The position numbers and the translations under genes were made by a program. Shown piece after piece: positions 1 to 10,991 of a stretch of 64,000 nucleotides of DNA. The notes beneath the pieces were generated by a model that was given only the letters and a program-made list of their open reading frames with translations, had not been told where the DNA came from and did no database searches. The number at the start of each line of letters is the position of its first letter. Position 1 is the stretch's first letter. This DNA comes from Psilocybe azurescens (taxonomy: Eukaryota > Basidiomycota > Agaricomycetes > Agaricales > Agrocybaceae): positions 1 to 64,000 of the forward strand of contig JAJIRX010000869.1 in the NCBI GenBank assembly GCA_023853785.1, written 5' to 3'.

Positions 1-992
1 AATGTTGTCGGAGTTTTGATGATTGAACGAGATACCTTTTTGTCGGTGATGAGACTGAGTTTGTGTTGGATATCGAGTTCTTTTCTGAGCTGTGGTGTCT
101 GTATCAGAATATATCAGAATTGTCTATAAAAAATATAATAGCACTTTGAAATCGTCTCACTGGCTGAGTAGTCTGTTCATCACCCTCAGACTCCATTTCA
201 ACGTCACTGGAGTCCTCCTGCTCCTGTTGATGTTGGCTGTCTTTTACGATATCATTGACGGTAATATTGATCAGATCATCAGAGTCATTTTCTGTTCCAT
301 GCCTTTACTTTGAGTGCGAGATCCCCTAAAATGGTCAAGCTCATTTAAATATTGCTGGATGGTCTTTCTGTTGGGAATCTCATCGTTATTCAATTCAGCT
401 TGAGGTCTTTTCTTATAGTTAATGCTGAGTGTCCAAGATATTGCTTGAGAAATTCGTCTACAGGCCAGGAGTTTTGGAATGCAGAAAATATAGTTGCTCG
501 ACGAATGATCTGAAGTGCTTGTATTAGCACTTTTTAGAGGTATTTTTCAAATACTTGCCGCTATTTTTGCATCCACAAGCTTTTGACGTTCTTGATGACG
601 GAATGGTTTACTCATTTAAGGAATTTATGGGCGTATATCTTAATAATACGCTAAATGAATTTCAGTTGACGTTCTGGCTGTAAATAACAGACAGACTTAC
701 TGAAAGACGTTTATAATGGTCATGGTCTACACCCATTGCCCTTTCAAGATTAAAACCCCCTCTGTCTTCACTGCGTCCTGCCTGACCTATGGGACGTGGA
801 ATTAATTTCTGAATGAATTTCTCTTGCTTTGTTTTTAGGTTTTCTGCATAATTGTTAATATAAAACCATAGCTCTAGAGATACTAAAAGACACACCAATT
901 GCTTTCTTCTTGTGCTCAAGCGATTGAGCCTGCTCCTCGATTAATTTGAGAAGTTCAGCCCTGGATAGTTTGGAAGGATCTTTCATTGGCAT
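1..992 (-). CDS. Conserved uncharacterised agaricomycete protein, N-terminal part (runs off left edge)
   Basis: Reading leftwards from an ATG at 992 (second in-frame ATG at 986) gives MPMKDPSKLSRAELLKLIEE, a short helical start. A GT-AG intron of about 50 bases near 838-890 follows. The next exon contains LIPRPIGQAGRSEDRGGF and continues to KRLS, followed by GTAAGT near 690. The phrase RPxGQAGRSxxxGGxNLxxAMG is one I associate with uncharacterised agaricomycete proteins present in many copies; no function is known to me. Coding-looking sequence continues towards base 1 in several frames, which suggests more exons, but I could not assemble them. The gene is divergent from the small gene at 1297, with about 300 bases between. 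The start and first two exons are fairly firm; the rest is not resolved. Confidence 0.55.
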
Positions 993-1296
993 TGGAGTCT
1001 TGAAAATAATGACTGTGAGAGATGATGGAGGTATTAATAGCAGTGGAAATAAAAGACCTCAGTACAGAAGGGTGTTGTGAACAGAAAGACCACCGATGCT
1101 AAAATATTGAATACAGAAGTTCAACCAAGTGCCAAGCAAGGCTGACAAAGAACATGTTGTTCAATGCACGTGGTCTGACTTATATAAGCCCATGTGATCC
1201 AAAGGTTGAAACCGTCTGGTGAGAATTTGTAAGTTAATATGCGATACAAGTTTATACTGTTCCAACATACTTTTCAAGACAGAAATAGCCTATAAA

Positions 1297-1808
1297 TGCC
1301 TCCAAAAGTGAGTGTCCATGCTGATGTGAATTAACCAACTGATTTTAATATAATTCTGTAGGTGCAGAAAATGTCTAAGCGCTTGAAATTCCAGCGGCCT
1401 GAGAGAAAAGAACCGTACCACCTTCAGGATATCGTATCTCACAACATTACAGTCCACCATAAGCATACACTGCTGCCAGTACAGCCGCATATGGTTCAAC
1501 AAGTACAGCCAAGCATTCCTGATAAAGGCAGGAATACCGATGTTGCGTCTGTAGAAGCCCTGTCGGACAACAACAAAAGTCAACAAAAACCAAGAAAGCC
1601 ATTGCAACACCACTACACCCAAGTTCTGTACCAAGAAGTACAGCTCAGCCCTCCAGAGGAAAATAGGGATAGCCATCCGGTGTCCACGTTGTCAAATGAC
1701 AAGAATATCCAGGCAAAATCATCAAGGCCGCTTCAACGCTGTTCAGCGTTTCAGGATGTTCTCCGTTCTGAAGAATCAGAAAACCATCAAAAGAGTCAAA
1801 ATCATTAG
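1297..1808 (+). CDS. Hypothetical small protein, two exons
   Basis: An ATG at 1297 gives MPPK. A GTGAGT...TGTAG intron of about 53 bases follows (near 1309-1361). The reading frame then stays open from GTGCAGAAAATG to TAG at 1806-1808. The protein is about 153 residues, basic and rich in Gln, His, Ser and Lys, with no signal peptide, membrane segment or recognisable domain. It may be a disordered regulatory protein or part of a larger broken gene. It is divergent from the left-edge gene. The spliced reading frame is supported by good splice sites; the product is unknown. Confidence 0.4.
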
Positions 1809-3502
1809 AGCGCACAGATACAGAGCCAATAATGTAGGACAGAATTGAGATCGTTGGATTGTATTTGATGTATCTGCTATATTTGTAAATGCATGTAATG
1901 CGTGTTATTGCTTACATGTACTATATGAAATGCTATACATACAGTTGCAACTGAAGGCAATGGTTGATTGAGGTATTTGTGAAAATGGTTGATATGTCGG
2001 CATAAAGGAGGAGCCCAAAACCAATAGGATCTAAGTTGAGAGATCCATAAGAAGAAAGGATTCAACGATAGCGGCACAATGATGACAAAGACGTTTAACA
2101 ATTGGGAAAGGAAAAGGATAATGGAGCATAGGTTGCAGGCAGAAGCTGTCGCCGCATTACAATCCAAACAGACCACCGATAATGGGTTTCTGATGTAAGA
2201 TCCATGCTCATCTGTCTCCACTTGGTCGAGTGCGTGCTGAGCCTGGGATTGATGTCCAATGACTCCAAGTTGCAGAACAGAAGTGCGTCCTTGTGCATGT
2301 TGTTGTACAGCAGCATGAGGTATTCTGGATGGTACAGCCCTGGGTAGATGAGCTGGAATGAGTTTGTGATGTAGTGCAGCACTCACAGATTGTCGGCAAT
2401 TGTGTCCAACACATCTAGCTGCTCTGACAACGAAGCAGTGTTCCTAAACTTGTTGTTTTTGGTGAAGAAAACTGGATGGTTGAGTCAGGGGCTACGATTG
2501 GAGGACCATCTAGAACTGAAGATGTGCAGCAGCTGACACCAAAGCATTACCGCTACAACATGCATTATGTCAGCAGCATTTATGAATGATATCAGACGTC
2601 AGGGAGACAGGGCGTGCTGAACTGTGTAACTTGTAATACGGCCTGAAAATACTATGAATGACAAATCAGTCTTTAGAAGAAAAAAAATCAACTGAGTCAA
2701 AAGAAATCTAAAAACGTACACATGGCAGATCGTCTTTCCCTCATTGTCCCTCCAGAGAGCCTGAGTAGCGGTAATATGAAATTTGTAGCATTGGGCCGCT
2801 ACTGGGGCTGAACTTGAATTTTAATAAAGTGCAGGACTGAATAAAAACAAAGAAGACGAACCCTCATTGCCACTGGCTCAGGCTATAGAGAAAGGAGGGG
2901 CATTGAGTTCGATACAATTGCTCTGCTGCTGACAGCTGTTTTATTACTACTTACCCATGTAGGGGGCATTGCGGCTAGCAGGTATAGCATGAGTCAGAGA
3001 CCAGAAGAGCCTGGTGGACCTCCTGTGGACGTGAGAAAAGATGATCCTGAAGGCCCTCCTGGCTGATTCGCAGATCATGAATTGTCAGTCGTTGTTCTGC
3101 CGGGGTCGCTGAACCAGAACTCAAAAAACCAATTATTCTGCATGGTCGGTTACTGATAGAAGATGGTGGTGATGAATCTGAAGATGAGGTACACTATTCC
3201 ATGAATTGTGAGCATTTAAAAGATGTGGATGTCGGTCAAAAGTAGTTGAGGCCATCAGAAACAGGAAATCAAAGAATGACCAAAAACGATAGCAAGTGTC
3301 ACATGATGTAAATTGATGGGAACAATTAATCAATTCTATGCCATTGATCGCCGGTTCAATAATCATTACAACTCAATACGGGAAATGACCTTATAATAAC
3401 AAGTCCTTCTAGAAAAGGACTTTGTAACTAAATACCCTTCAAGTTTGATTTTAAGTAACAAATTAAAGATGGAGCTTTCACTATCTGATAAAAACTAGTA
3501 GA
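1809..3502. other. No convincing gene; ORF fragments only
   Basis: About 1.7 kb with only short, unrelated open frames. Short plus-strand starts at 2722 (MADRLSLIVPPESLSSG) and 2990 (MSQRPEEPGGPPVD) stop after 30 codons or fewer. They could be remnants of a gene or mobile element, but I recognise no family. Confidence 0.4.
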
Positions 3503-6500
3503 CTAACTGTCTAAAGATGCTAAATAATCCTGAAATGGTTTTGTGTTCAAACGTTTGAGTTTACAAAGAGCATGTTCCACAAAAAGTATACCAAAATCAA
3601 TGTTTTGCTGTTGGTGTGTTGGAATACGTAGTTGAAGATTGTCGTGTACAGTTTTGAAAGCATGTATAGTCTCATCCTTGGATTTAACTCGAAATCCAAG
3701 AATTTTGAGTCCAGTCTTGCCTCCTGCGTTGATTTTACCTAGAATAGAGCCCATGTCTTGAAATGTTGGAAGTTTAGCCTTGCCTGCAATTGCATAATCG
3801 ACCGTAAGCACATATGAGGTGAGTGTTCCAAATGCTTCAAGAGTATGGAAGAGGTTGAAAAGTTCTAAGAACTCGATGGGATGGGAAGTGGGACGGCGAA
3901 TGAATTCCAGAAATTTAGGATTTTCATGGATTTTGTTCCAGTACTTTTCTGCATTGTCTACTTGTCGAGCCTTAGCTGATTGGCCGTATGCTGAAGTATT
4001 GCAAAAATATGTTGTTGGTTTCTTCTTTCTTTCAAGGAGATACTTGTGCACTTTGGTCCAGTCTTTATAGTCCACAAACAAAGTCCGGGGATACTCCCAA
4101 AGAAATTCAGTGTTATGTGTAATGCCGCGATAAATCAAAGCGCTGAAAAGCCCAGACATAGTAGAAAGATTTTCTGGTGAGAATGGTCCTCCAGGTTGAA
4201 GAATGCGTCGGGCGTGACACTGCAAGATCACGGAAAGGCAGTTTCTTATCTGTAGCTTGCTGAACTGTTTTGCAATAGGAGGCACGGTAATGGGCACGTG
4301 CTGAACTGGCTGTGGTTCCTTTTGATGGAACAATGATATTGGGCATAGTGGGATTGTCAACAAAGTCATAAAGTGGTTCAATCATTTGAACAAAGCGCTC
4401 AAACATTTGAGGATTGGGCATGGGGCTGACAGTTGGAAATGGTGAATGTGCGAAATGAGTAACTATAGGATTGTTCAAGCCTTCATGCTATAAATAACTA
4501 TCAGTAAGCGCCGGTAGATCAAAAATGCAAATACACATTACCTCAACTTCAGAAGCACTAGAAATGCTCATTGCATTGTTTTCCTCCAAATCATCTATCC
4601 TGTCAACATCTAAGCAGTGATATATATATGGTGGGGATAAGGCCGGATGCTCAGAGACAGATGAAGCTGACTGCAGAGAGAAGAAGTCAACAATCAGTTT
4701 GTTGATAGATTGTAAAGTGTGTCGATTATCTGAATTGTTGTTCCGGTGAAGAGAATGTCCAGGGAGATAGGCCTTAGACCAGGCTTCAAGGTCTTCCTTG
4801 GTGACAACCTTGTTTTTACCCCTATCAAGAACATACTCATTGATATGAAGACTGGCTTCCCAAGTAGTGTTGAGAACAAGAATTTCTTCGCCTAGATGGT
4901 CTATTATTTGCCTAGTGAACCAGGCAATCTTTTGCTGATCTGGAGGAGGAAAATCAAACCAATGCTGGAGAATAACTGAGGCCAAATTAAGAATAGAATT
5001 TTTGGTGATTGTGTTGAATTTGGAAGCGCCCTGGAGCAAAAGTGTACACCGCTTCTCCAGATTTAAAGCCAGGTAGAATAGCAGCAGCATCAATGCTGAC
5101 TGCTTTCTGAGCTATCAAAATATTTTCAACATGTTTGAGGAGTGTGACTAGGCCATTTGAAAAATCATGTCGATTATTATAGGCTTGAATGAGTACTGCA
5201 TCCAGCCATTCCCAAATCATCATGTTGGCCAAAAAAGTTGCTTTTGCTGAAACCATAGATCAATTGTGGCTGTAACATTTTTTTCTGGTGGTAAGAATGA
5301 TAGAAAGCACAGGCTTGACGAATATTGGCAGTAATCACAGACTGATCTAAGATTTCAGTCATTTTTGACAAGTCAAGAGGTGCCATGTGCGACTGCTGAG
5401 AAGTCTGAGAGGATGTAATGTGCTGCACAGCTTTAAGAGTGCTTGTCAGACGTTCAGGTAGTAATGCATCAAAAATTTGGTTCTGGCTAAGTGTAAAAAT
5501 CAGTCAATACATATTGTATCTCAATCATAAGTTACAGAATATTTACCAGCAGGATTGATTTTTTCTTGATAATTCTGGACATATTAGCAGTATTCTTTCT
5601 AGCAGCTAAACAACAATTCAGTTTGCAAATCAATTTATAAATGAAATTACAGACTTTTATCTTGATTGGATGCTGGTGCATTTTCTTCAGTCTCTGTATC
5701 TGGCCTTTCACTTTCCCCATCACTATTTATAGGAATAACAATAGCTTGATTGGTGGATACTAGAAGTATTTATTAATTATGACACAGGTCTGAATATATT
5801 ATAACATACAGGCAACCCGCTTTTAAGTGAAACCCGACTTGAAACAGTTGGCTTACGAGCTTGTTTGACTGCACCTGTATATAAATTAATGGTAGCAATA
5901 AAAATCATAAAAATGCACTGACGTTTTCTAGCGCCTACCATAAGACGCCCCACCTAGTATTGATTCATCCTGCGGTCCTTCTGCCACAACACAAAGAGGG
6001 ATATCCTTCTTTGATTTCTTGAGATGATGGGCCCACTCTTCAGTTGCAGTTTGAAGATCTTCATTACCATAAGGTGCAGTGGATGTTGAGTCGGTATTAC
6101 ACAATGTAGCAAGAGCAGTTGGTGAGAGGTCTTCAATGGATGCAGCATTTAAATTGGCCAAGATCTGAGTATAGTTGGTGCCGATTTTCACATCATCACC
6201 AGTCCAGCCAGGACCCAAATCCCAATCATCAGCTGTAACTCTTTCATTGTCAATGACAACTGAAACTATTTTCATGGCTAAGGACTTGTCGACACGCGGT
6301 ATCATGTCTGGAGGTAGCTGACGGGCAAAAAATATTATAGCCTGAAGAAGGAGCCGGCTAAACTGATTGATGTGCGCTTTTGGTGAAAGAAGAGCACTGC
6401 CATCAGCAGCCCAAGTTGCCTGCCCACATATGCCTGTCTCTGATAGATGATGTGATCTGCAAAAATTTCAGTCATAGTTGTTACTAAATAGAAAAAAATT

Positions 6501-8191
6501 ATACATAGGATTGCGCATCTCAATGCCAACTGTGAATAGTTCATGCTTAGCACCTGCTGCAAAGGCTACTGCATCATAACCATTGATGATTTGGTTGGGG
6601 GATAGCCAATTAGAGTCAACCGATAATAAAGATCGTTGGTGATAGGTGGATGACCTCCATGGAAGTGGAGGCCTGAAAAAAGTACTGAAAACTCTTCCAT
6701 CAACCATGCTATTCCACAACACAAGATATGAAAGTATTCTGGAGAAACATTGGGATTGAACTTGCTGAGGATTTGCATACAGGTTGGAATCCCTGAACTG
6801 TCTGAAGCATCAACGTGAGGCTCTCCAAATTTCCCCTAAAATGCTTGCAAATTTGTATCTACTACAAACAGATAGTTAGTATTAATGATACAAGTTCTAG
6901 GAATACAATGTACCAGACTGAGATATACCAGGAGCAATATTTAATTGCCAGGATGGCCAGGCACAGTTATCATCATCTCCAATAGGAGCCAAAGCAGACA
7001 CTGCTGCTTGCCGTTTTAAACGTCTGAGCAGAGATTCAGGAGCTTTTTGAGACCCATAATACCAGCTGCTGCACCAGTCTGATCCATTTGTTAAATAAAA
7101 TTGATAAAATGTACAAAACATACATAAAAACATACCTTGACAATATTGAATCTCATTGATGAATCTGCATCTTTTGTTCTTGAGAATACTTTACTTTGAG
7201 CACCTGGAGCACTCATGGTTTTTTGGGCCTGCATTGTTGCACCAAGAGTATAACAGCGTGGACCTGATTTGATATTGACAGCTCGGTCATGTCGCTCAAA
7301 TTGGATGCCGCCAATATAATTTCCATCTTCATCTTTTACTGGTTTATGCGGTGACATCAGACTTGTAGGACCTAGAATATCTTCTTGAAGCTTGCGGCAT
7401 TTATCTAGGTCGTCTTGATTGCGGTCCTCTCTAAAAAAATTTTCAGAGAGTTAGTTGTGTAGTTGAATGATAGGTTCAATGAAGACTTGAATCTTACCTA
7501 GATAGGGCCCACGACTTCAGAATATCATCTTCAAACCGTCCTGAACCATATTTGTTTCTCTCCAGGTAGAAAACATTTTCAGATGGTTTTGGCGTAGAAA
7601 ATACCTGCAGGGAGACAATGTGAGATTAGCATTATAAAGAAATTCAAACAGAGAAATTGTACCTTGCTGTATACCATCTTCTTTACTTCTTGGTATCTTT
7701 GTATTAGCCGAATGATGAAAGCGAGCAGCCATAGCCTCCCGCGACCAATCTGCTACTCCCAAGATAATACGGGCACAAGGGTGATTAACCAGAGGATGTT
7801 GATCAAGTTCATACAATATAGGTAGAAGAGGGTCACGGCCAACCAGTTCAGTCATTTTTCTTGCACCAGAAGGGGGTGCGACTTCGCTCCGAGTATCAAG
7901 ACCAGGCTCAAATTGATATTGGGGTATTGGAGCAAACTGGGGCTCATCTGAGGCAGGGGTGGTTGCAAGTTTCCTAAATACAGAGCCATTTCGAGGACGT
8001 TTATGCCGAACTCAGCGGTGTATAAGAAGATGATGAACTGGAAGAAACAAAGGGATGGGAGTCCGATGATGAAGATGTATCGTCCCGAGCACTGCCAGAG
8101 CCATTCCGATGCTGCAAAACCCGGTGCATAAAAGCGACCTGTGTCTGAGTTGTCGTGTTAACTGATGCTGAGACCTGGTCTTAGAGGGCAT
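3503..8191 (-). CDS. TET/JBP-like 2-oxoglutarate/Fe(II) dioxygenase, multi-exon, with long unknown N- and C-terminal parts
   Basis: Reading from ATG 8191 (MPSKTRSQHQ) to the stop at 3503, coding pieces are joined by many short introns. The middle (about 6835-6480) carries GKFGEPHVDASDSSG and later LFSGLHFHGGHPPI then YYRLTLIGYP. This matches the HxD, distal His and 2OG-binding Arg layout of the fungal TET/JBP family, which oxidises 5-methylcytosine or thymine; the FSGLxxHGGxPP phrase is typical of mushroom members. The C-terminal ~290 residues (4381-3503) include INAGGKTGLKILGF and FVEHALCKLKRL, a domain I associate with the same agaricomycete proteins. Frame changes occur at a G5 run (6597-6601) and near 8015-8160. 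Such genes are known to travel with KDZ transposons; none is evident here. Dioxygenase activity is inferred. Exon borders are approximate. Confidence 0.6.
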
Positions 8192-8959
8192 TGTCAAAGG
8201 TTCAACAAAAGAGATTAGAGGAAACTAGTCAAGATACGGTGTGAACATGTACAATCGTACTTGGGTTTTCAATCTCCGCCTATCTACATACCCGTGTCTC
8301 TTTGAATTTGGTCTACAAATGACGTCAAGCCGGGGCCACAGCTGAGGGATTGGCGTCATGTCATCCAACACAAAATACCAGGTGCAGAATTCATTAACTA
8401 TACTCTTCCAACTCATCCTCGTCTGACTCATGAACCCACCCAGCATAAGCAACACTAATACTATCAGGGGATTTGCTCATCCTTCACCTTGATCCCATGC
8501 TCGGCATATGGCACAGGCATATAAAATACTGACGTAGTTCTTAGGATAATCCCACCACAACAAATTCCCGTTCAGATTCACGCTGGCACTGGCACCAGTC
8601 TTCGCTTGCTCAGCTGAAGCAGGCTCTGTGCCACCTGTCGACTTCGCTGCCGAGTGCGAGCCCGAGTTTGAAGACGACGACACTCCATCTATAGAGAAAA
8701 AGAGATGTCATTAGTGTACATTCACTCAGCGTTGCGAAAATGTAAATTAAAACATGAAATTCAAAAAGAATGTGAGATATATCAGAACGAGAGAAATATA
8801 AAACAATGAAGCCAGTAAACTCACTTTTGCTCTTGATCTCAGTTCCACCCAGTGCAGCCTCCGCCTCCACCTCCCGCCGCACTACACTGACTCTCCTCTG
8901 CACCTGCACCTCTGGCGTCTGCCCTCACTTTCACGCTTATCACCCACACCACCACCTAG
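8192..8959. other. Interval with short open frames, no assignable gene
   Basis: On the minus strand there is a Ser/Ala-rich open frame at 8683-8477 (SSNSGSHSAAKSTGGTEP, later WWDYPKNYVSILYA), and a 28-codon frame starting MSKSPDSISVAYAG near 8479. Neither belongs to a family I know. They lie between the TET/JBP-like gene and the acetyl-CoA carboxylase remnant and may be captured exons or noise. Confidence 0.3.
8319..8359 (+). repeat. ~41-base direct repeat, left copy (partner 14945-14984)
   Basis: It begins ATGACGTCAAGCCGG and ends GATTGGCGTCAT. The copy at 14945-14984 has the identical first 15 bases, a matching GCTGA in the middle and GATTGCGTCAT at the end, in the same orientation. The two copies bracket the cluster of captured host-gene fragments. 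Confidence 0.55.
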
Positions 8960-10860
8960 AGAATGACGCTCTGGCATTCTTCCAGACTGCAGGTTTGGCA
9001 CAGCCTTTAGCTTCCATACGTCCAGTGCGACTGATGGTAATGGGTTACTAACTGTATACAGAATAATTACAACACAAAGCACTTACTCATGAAGGTCAGC
9101 GTATAACAGCGCTATCTGTTTGTACGTTGGTTGCAGTAAAGTCTCCTCTCGGCCAGAGCCGCCGTCGCAGCTGCACGTTGCTCAGGAGATTTGGAGGTAT
9201 CCTTGCTGTCGCGTTTCAAAGAGGCTGTAAGTCGTAGTCGTAGCCTCTCCATAAGTGCCAAGATCTTATCACAACGCATTTTGATCTCGATGATACCCTC
9301 TGGTTCAAGAACACCAGCTCTCGAGTCGACATCTGCGACATCTCCATCTGCTCGGAGTTGATAGATGGGTCGAGCACGACCCATGCACCTCCACCTAAGC
9401 TCGCCATTGGGGACTATGTAGACAAAGACCGGCTGTTTGTAGCTTGAGAGGCCGTCCACAATCTTAGAACCTTGCTTCAGGATCTCGTCGTACATGTCTT
9501 GCTGTCCACCAGAGAACCCACGCCAATTGGCGAAGATGATCAATGGCAATCCTTCTCGGTTGAAGTCGAAGATGGCTTGGGTGGTCTAAACTTGACCAGC
9601 CTCCATGATGCGCTGCTCGAACGAAGATGGATTGGCGGGTCAGCAGGAACCACGCGCTCGATAGTACGTGGTTTCGACCGCAATGACACCCATAGGGATA
9701 CCACCTAGGCGTGCACGTCCAACGACAACGGTCTGAGCCCACCACTGAGCCGCTTTCTTGGAATGAATCTTTATTGAAGAATCCACTCAAGTACTCAGAG
9801 GAAGTCTCATCAACTTTACCCTCGATGAACCAACATAGATCGTAGGCACCTTTAGGAGGAACGTAGTCGATATCACGATCCCAGGTATCAGGGGACACCC
9901 GAACAGGAAAATGCGAAGGACGATGTTGACGATATTCGGTGCTTGACTGTTGGCACCATATCGCTCGGAAAACTCGTGACCGTCGAATGAGGGCAGCATC
10001 GAGACGACCTTGTCGAATCCTTTGGCCATAGCTTTCACGTTGGGGAAGGAAGCGATGGTTCCAGTGCGGACTGGCTGGGACTGGTGTCGATTGATCATGT
10101 AAATAAGATCGCTGACAGAAGCTGAACGAAGTGGAGGTCCTCTAGAGACAAGATGTCAGCGAAGAGAAATTTCAGACTGAAAATGAGACGTACCCTGCTG
10201 CAATGCGCGGAGTATCTGGAGGGGAGTGCGAATGTCCTAAATTGAAACGCCATGTCACAACAGTCGGAACTTCTCCGTCATCCAGGGTATCGCCTTCTTC
10301 GTAATCAAGGGAAAGCAAGTTATATGCCTTGTACGCGCTGCCTTCTAATATGTACCTCGTATGCAGCTTGACAAGCAAATCAGACGTGATACCGAAAAAG
10401 AGATAAGGAAGAACTAACCAAGTCGGGAACCATGGGATCGTCATGGTTAAAGAAGGTCGGTAAGATGTCGTAGACCACATATCTCGAATCCGTTAGTTCC
10501 TGAGAACTTCAGCCGAGGGAGTCCTTGGGACACATCAGCTTTGTTCATGAGATAAAAGAAGAAAAGTAGCATACCTAGGGCGCCGCCCTGATTCACCGTA
10601 GTAGTTATTGGTCACCGAGTTCTTCAGCACTGGTTCCATCTGAACGTAGACGCTCTCCCTCATATGAGGGCATTTGACCAAAGGATGAGAACCTCTCGGG
10701 CTTTCAACGACACTGATGTGGACGATCTAACGCGGGGCAATTAACACCAAGACACACGGTAAATATAAGAAACATACTTGGCTTCCAAAGAGGTAAGTCC
10801 TTGTAAGACCTTGAAACCCTTGGTCCTTCAGCGCTTTGCATGTTGTGGTTGAACGTTCAA
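8960..10860 (-). pseudogene. ACC1: Acetyl-CoA carboxylase remnant (central region and carboxyltransferase domain)
   Basis: Acetyl-CoA carboxylase makes malonyl-CoA for fatty-acid synthesis and is normally about 2,200 residues. Only the back part is here. Order on the minus strand: YVVYDILPTFFNHDDPMV (about 10480), AYKAYNLLSLDYEEGDTLDD and VTWRFNLGHSHSPP (10350-10210), MINRHQSQPVRTGTIASF (10098), DTWDRDIDYVPPKGAYD (9890), PLIIFANWRGFSGGQ and FVYIVPNGELR (9549-9390), then ASLKRDSKDTSKSPEQRAA (9230) and GRMEAKGCAKPAVWKNAR (9030). These are hallmark carboxyltransferase blocks. The reading frame jumps repeatedly, for example around 9385, 9345 and 9145, and the biotin carboxylase and biotin-carrier parts are missing. 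It abuts the plus-strand SHMT copy head to head. A functional ACC must lie elsewhere in the genome. Confidence 0.8.
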
Positions 10861-10991
10861 CGTTGAACCGTGAACGATGAGGGTTAACGGCGGACTGATG
10901 TGCCGAATAAATATGGTCACGTGACCTCTCGCACTACGATCGCTTCACCCGTGACAGCCATATCTTCCCCACTACTTCAATCTCTAGGACC

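Noticed and set aside
1290..1676. 128-codon minus-strand open frame
   Set aside because: Antisense shadow of the small plus-strand gene at 1297-1808, with membrane-like composition caused by the complementary codons.
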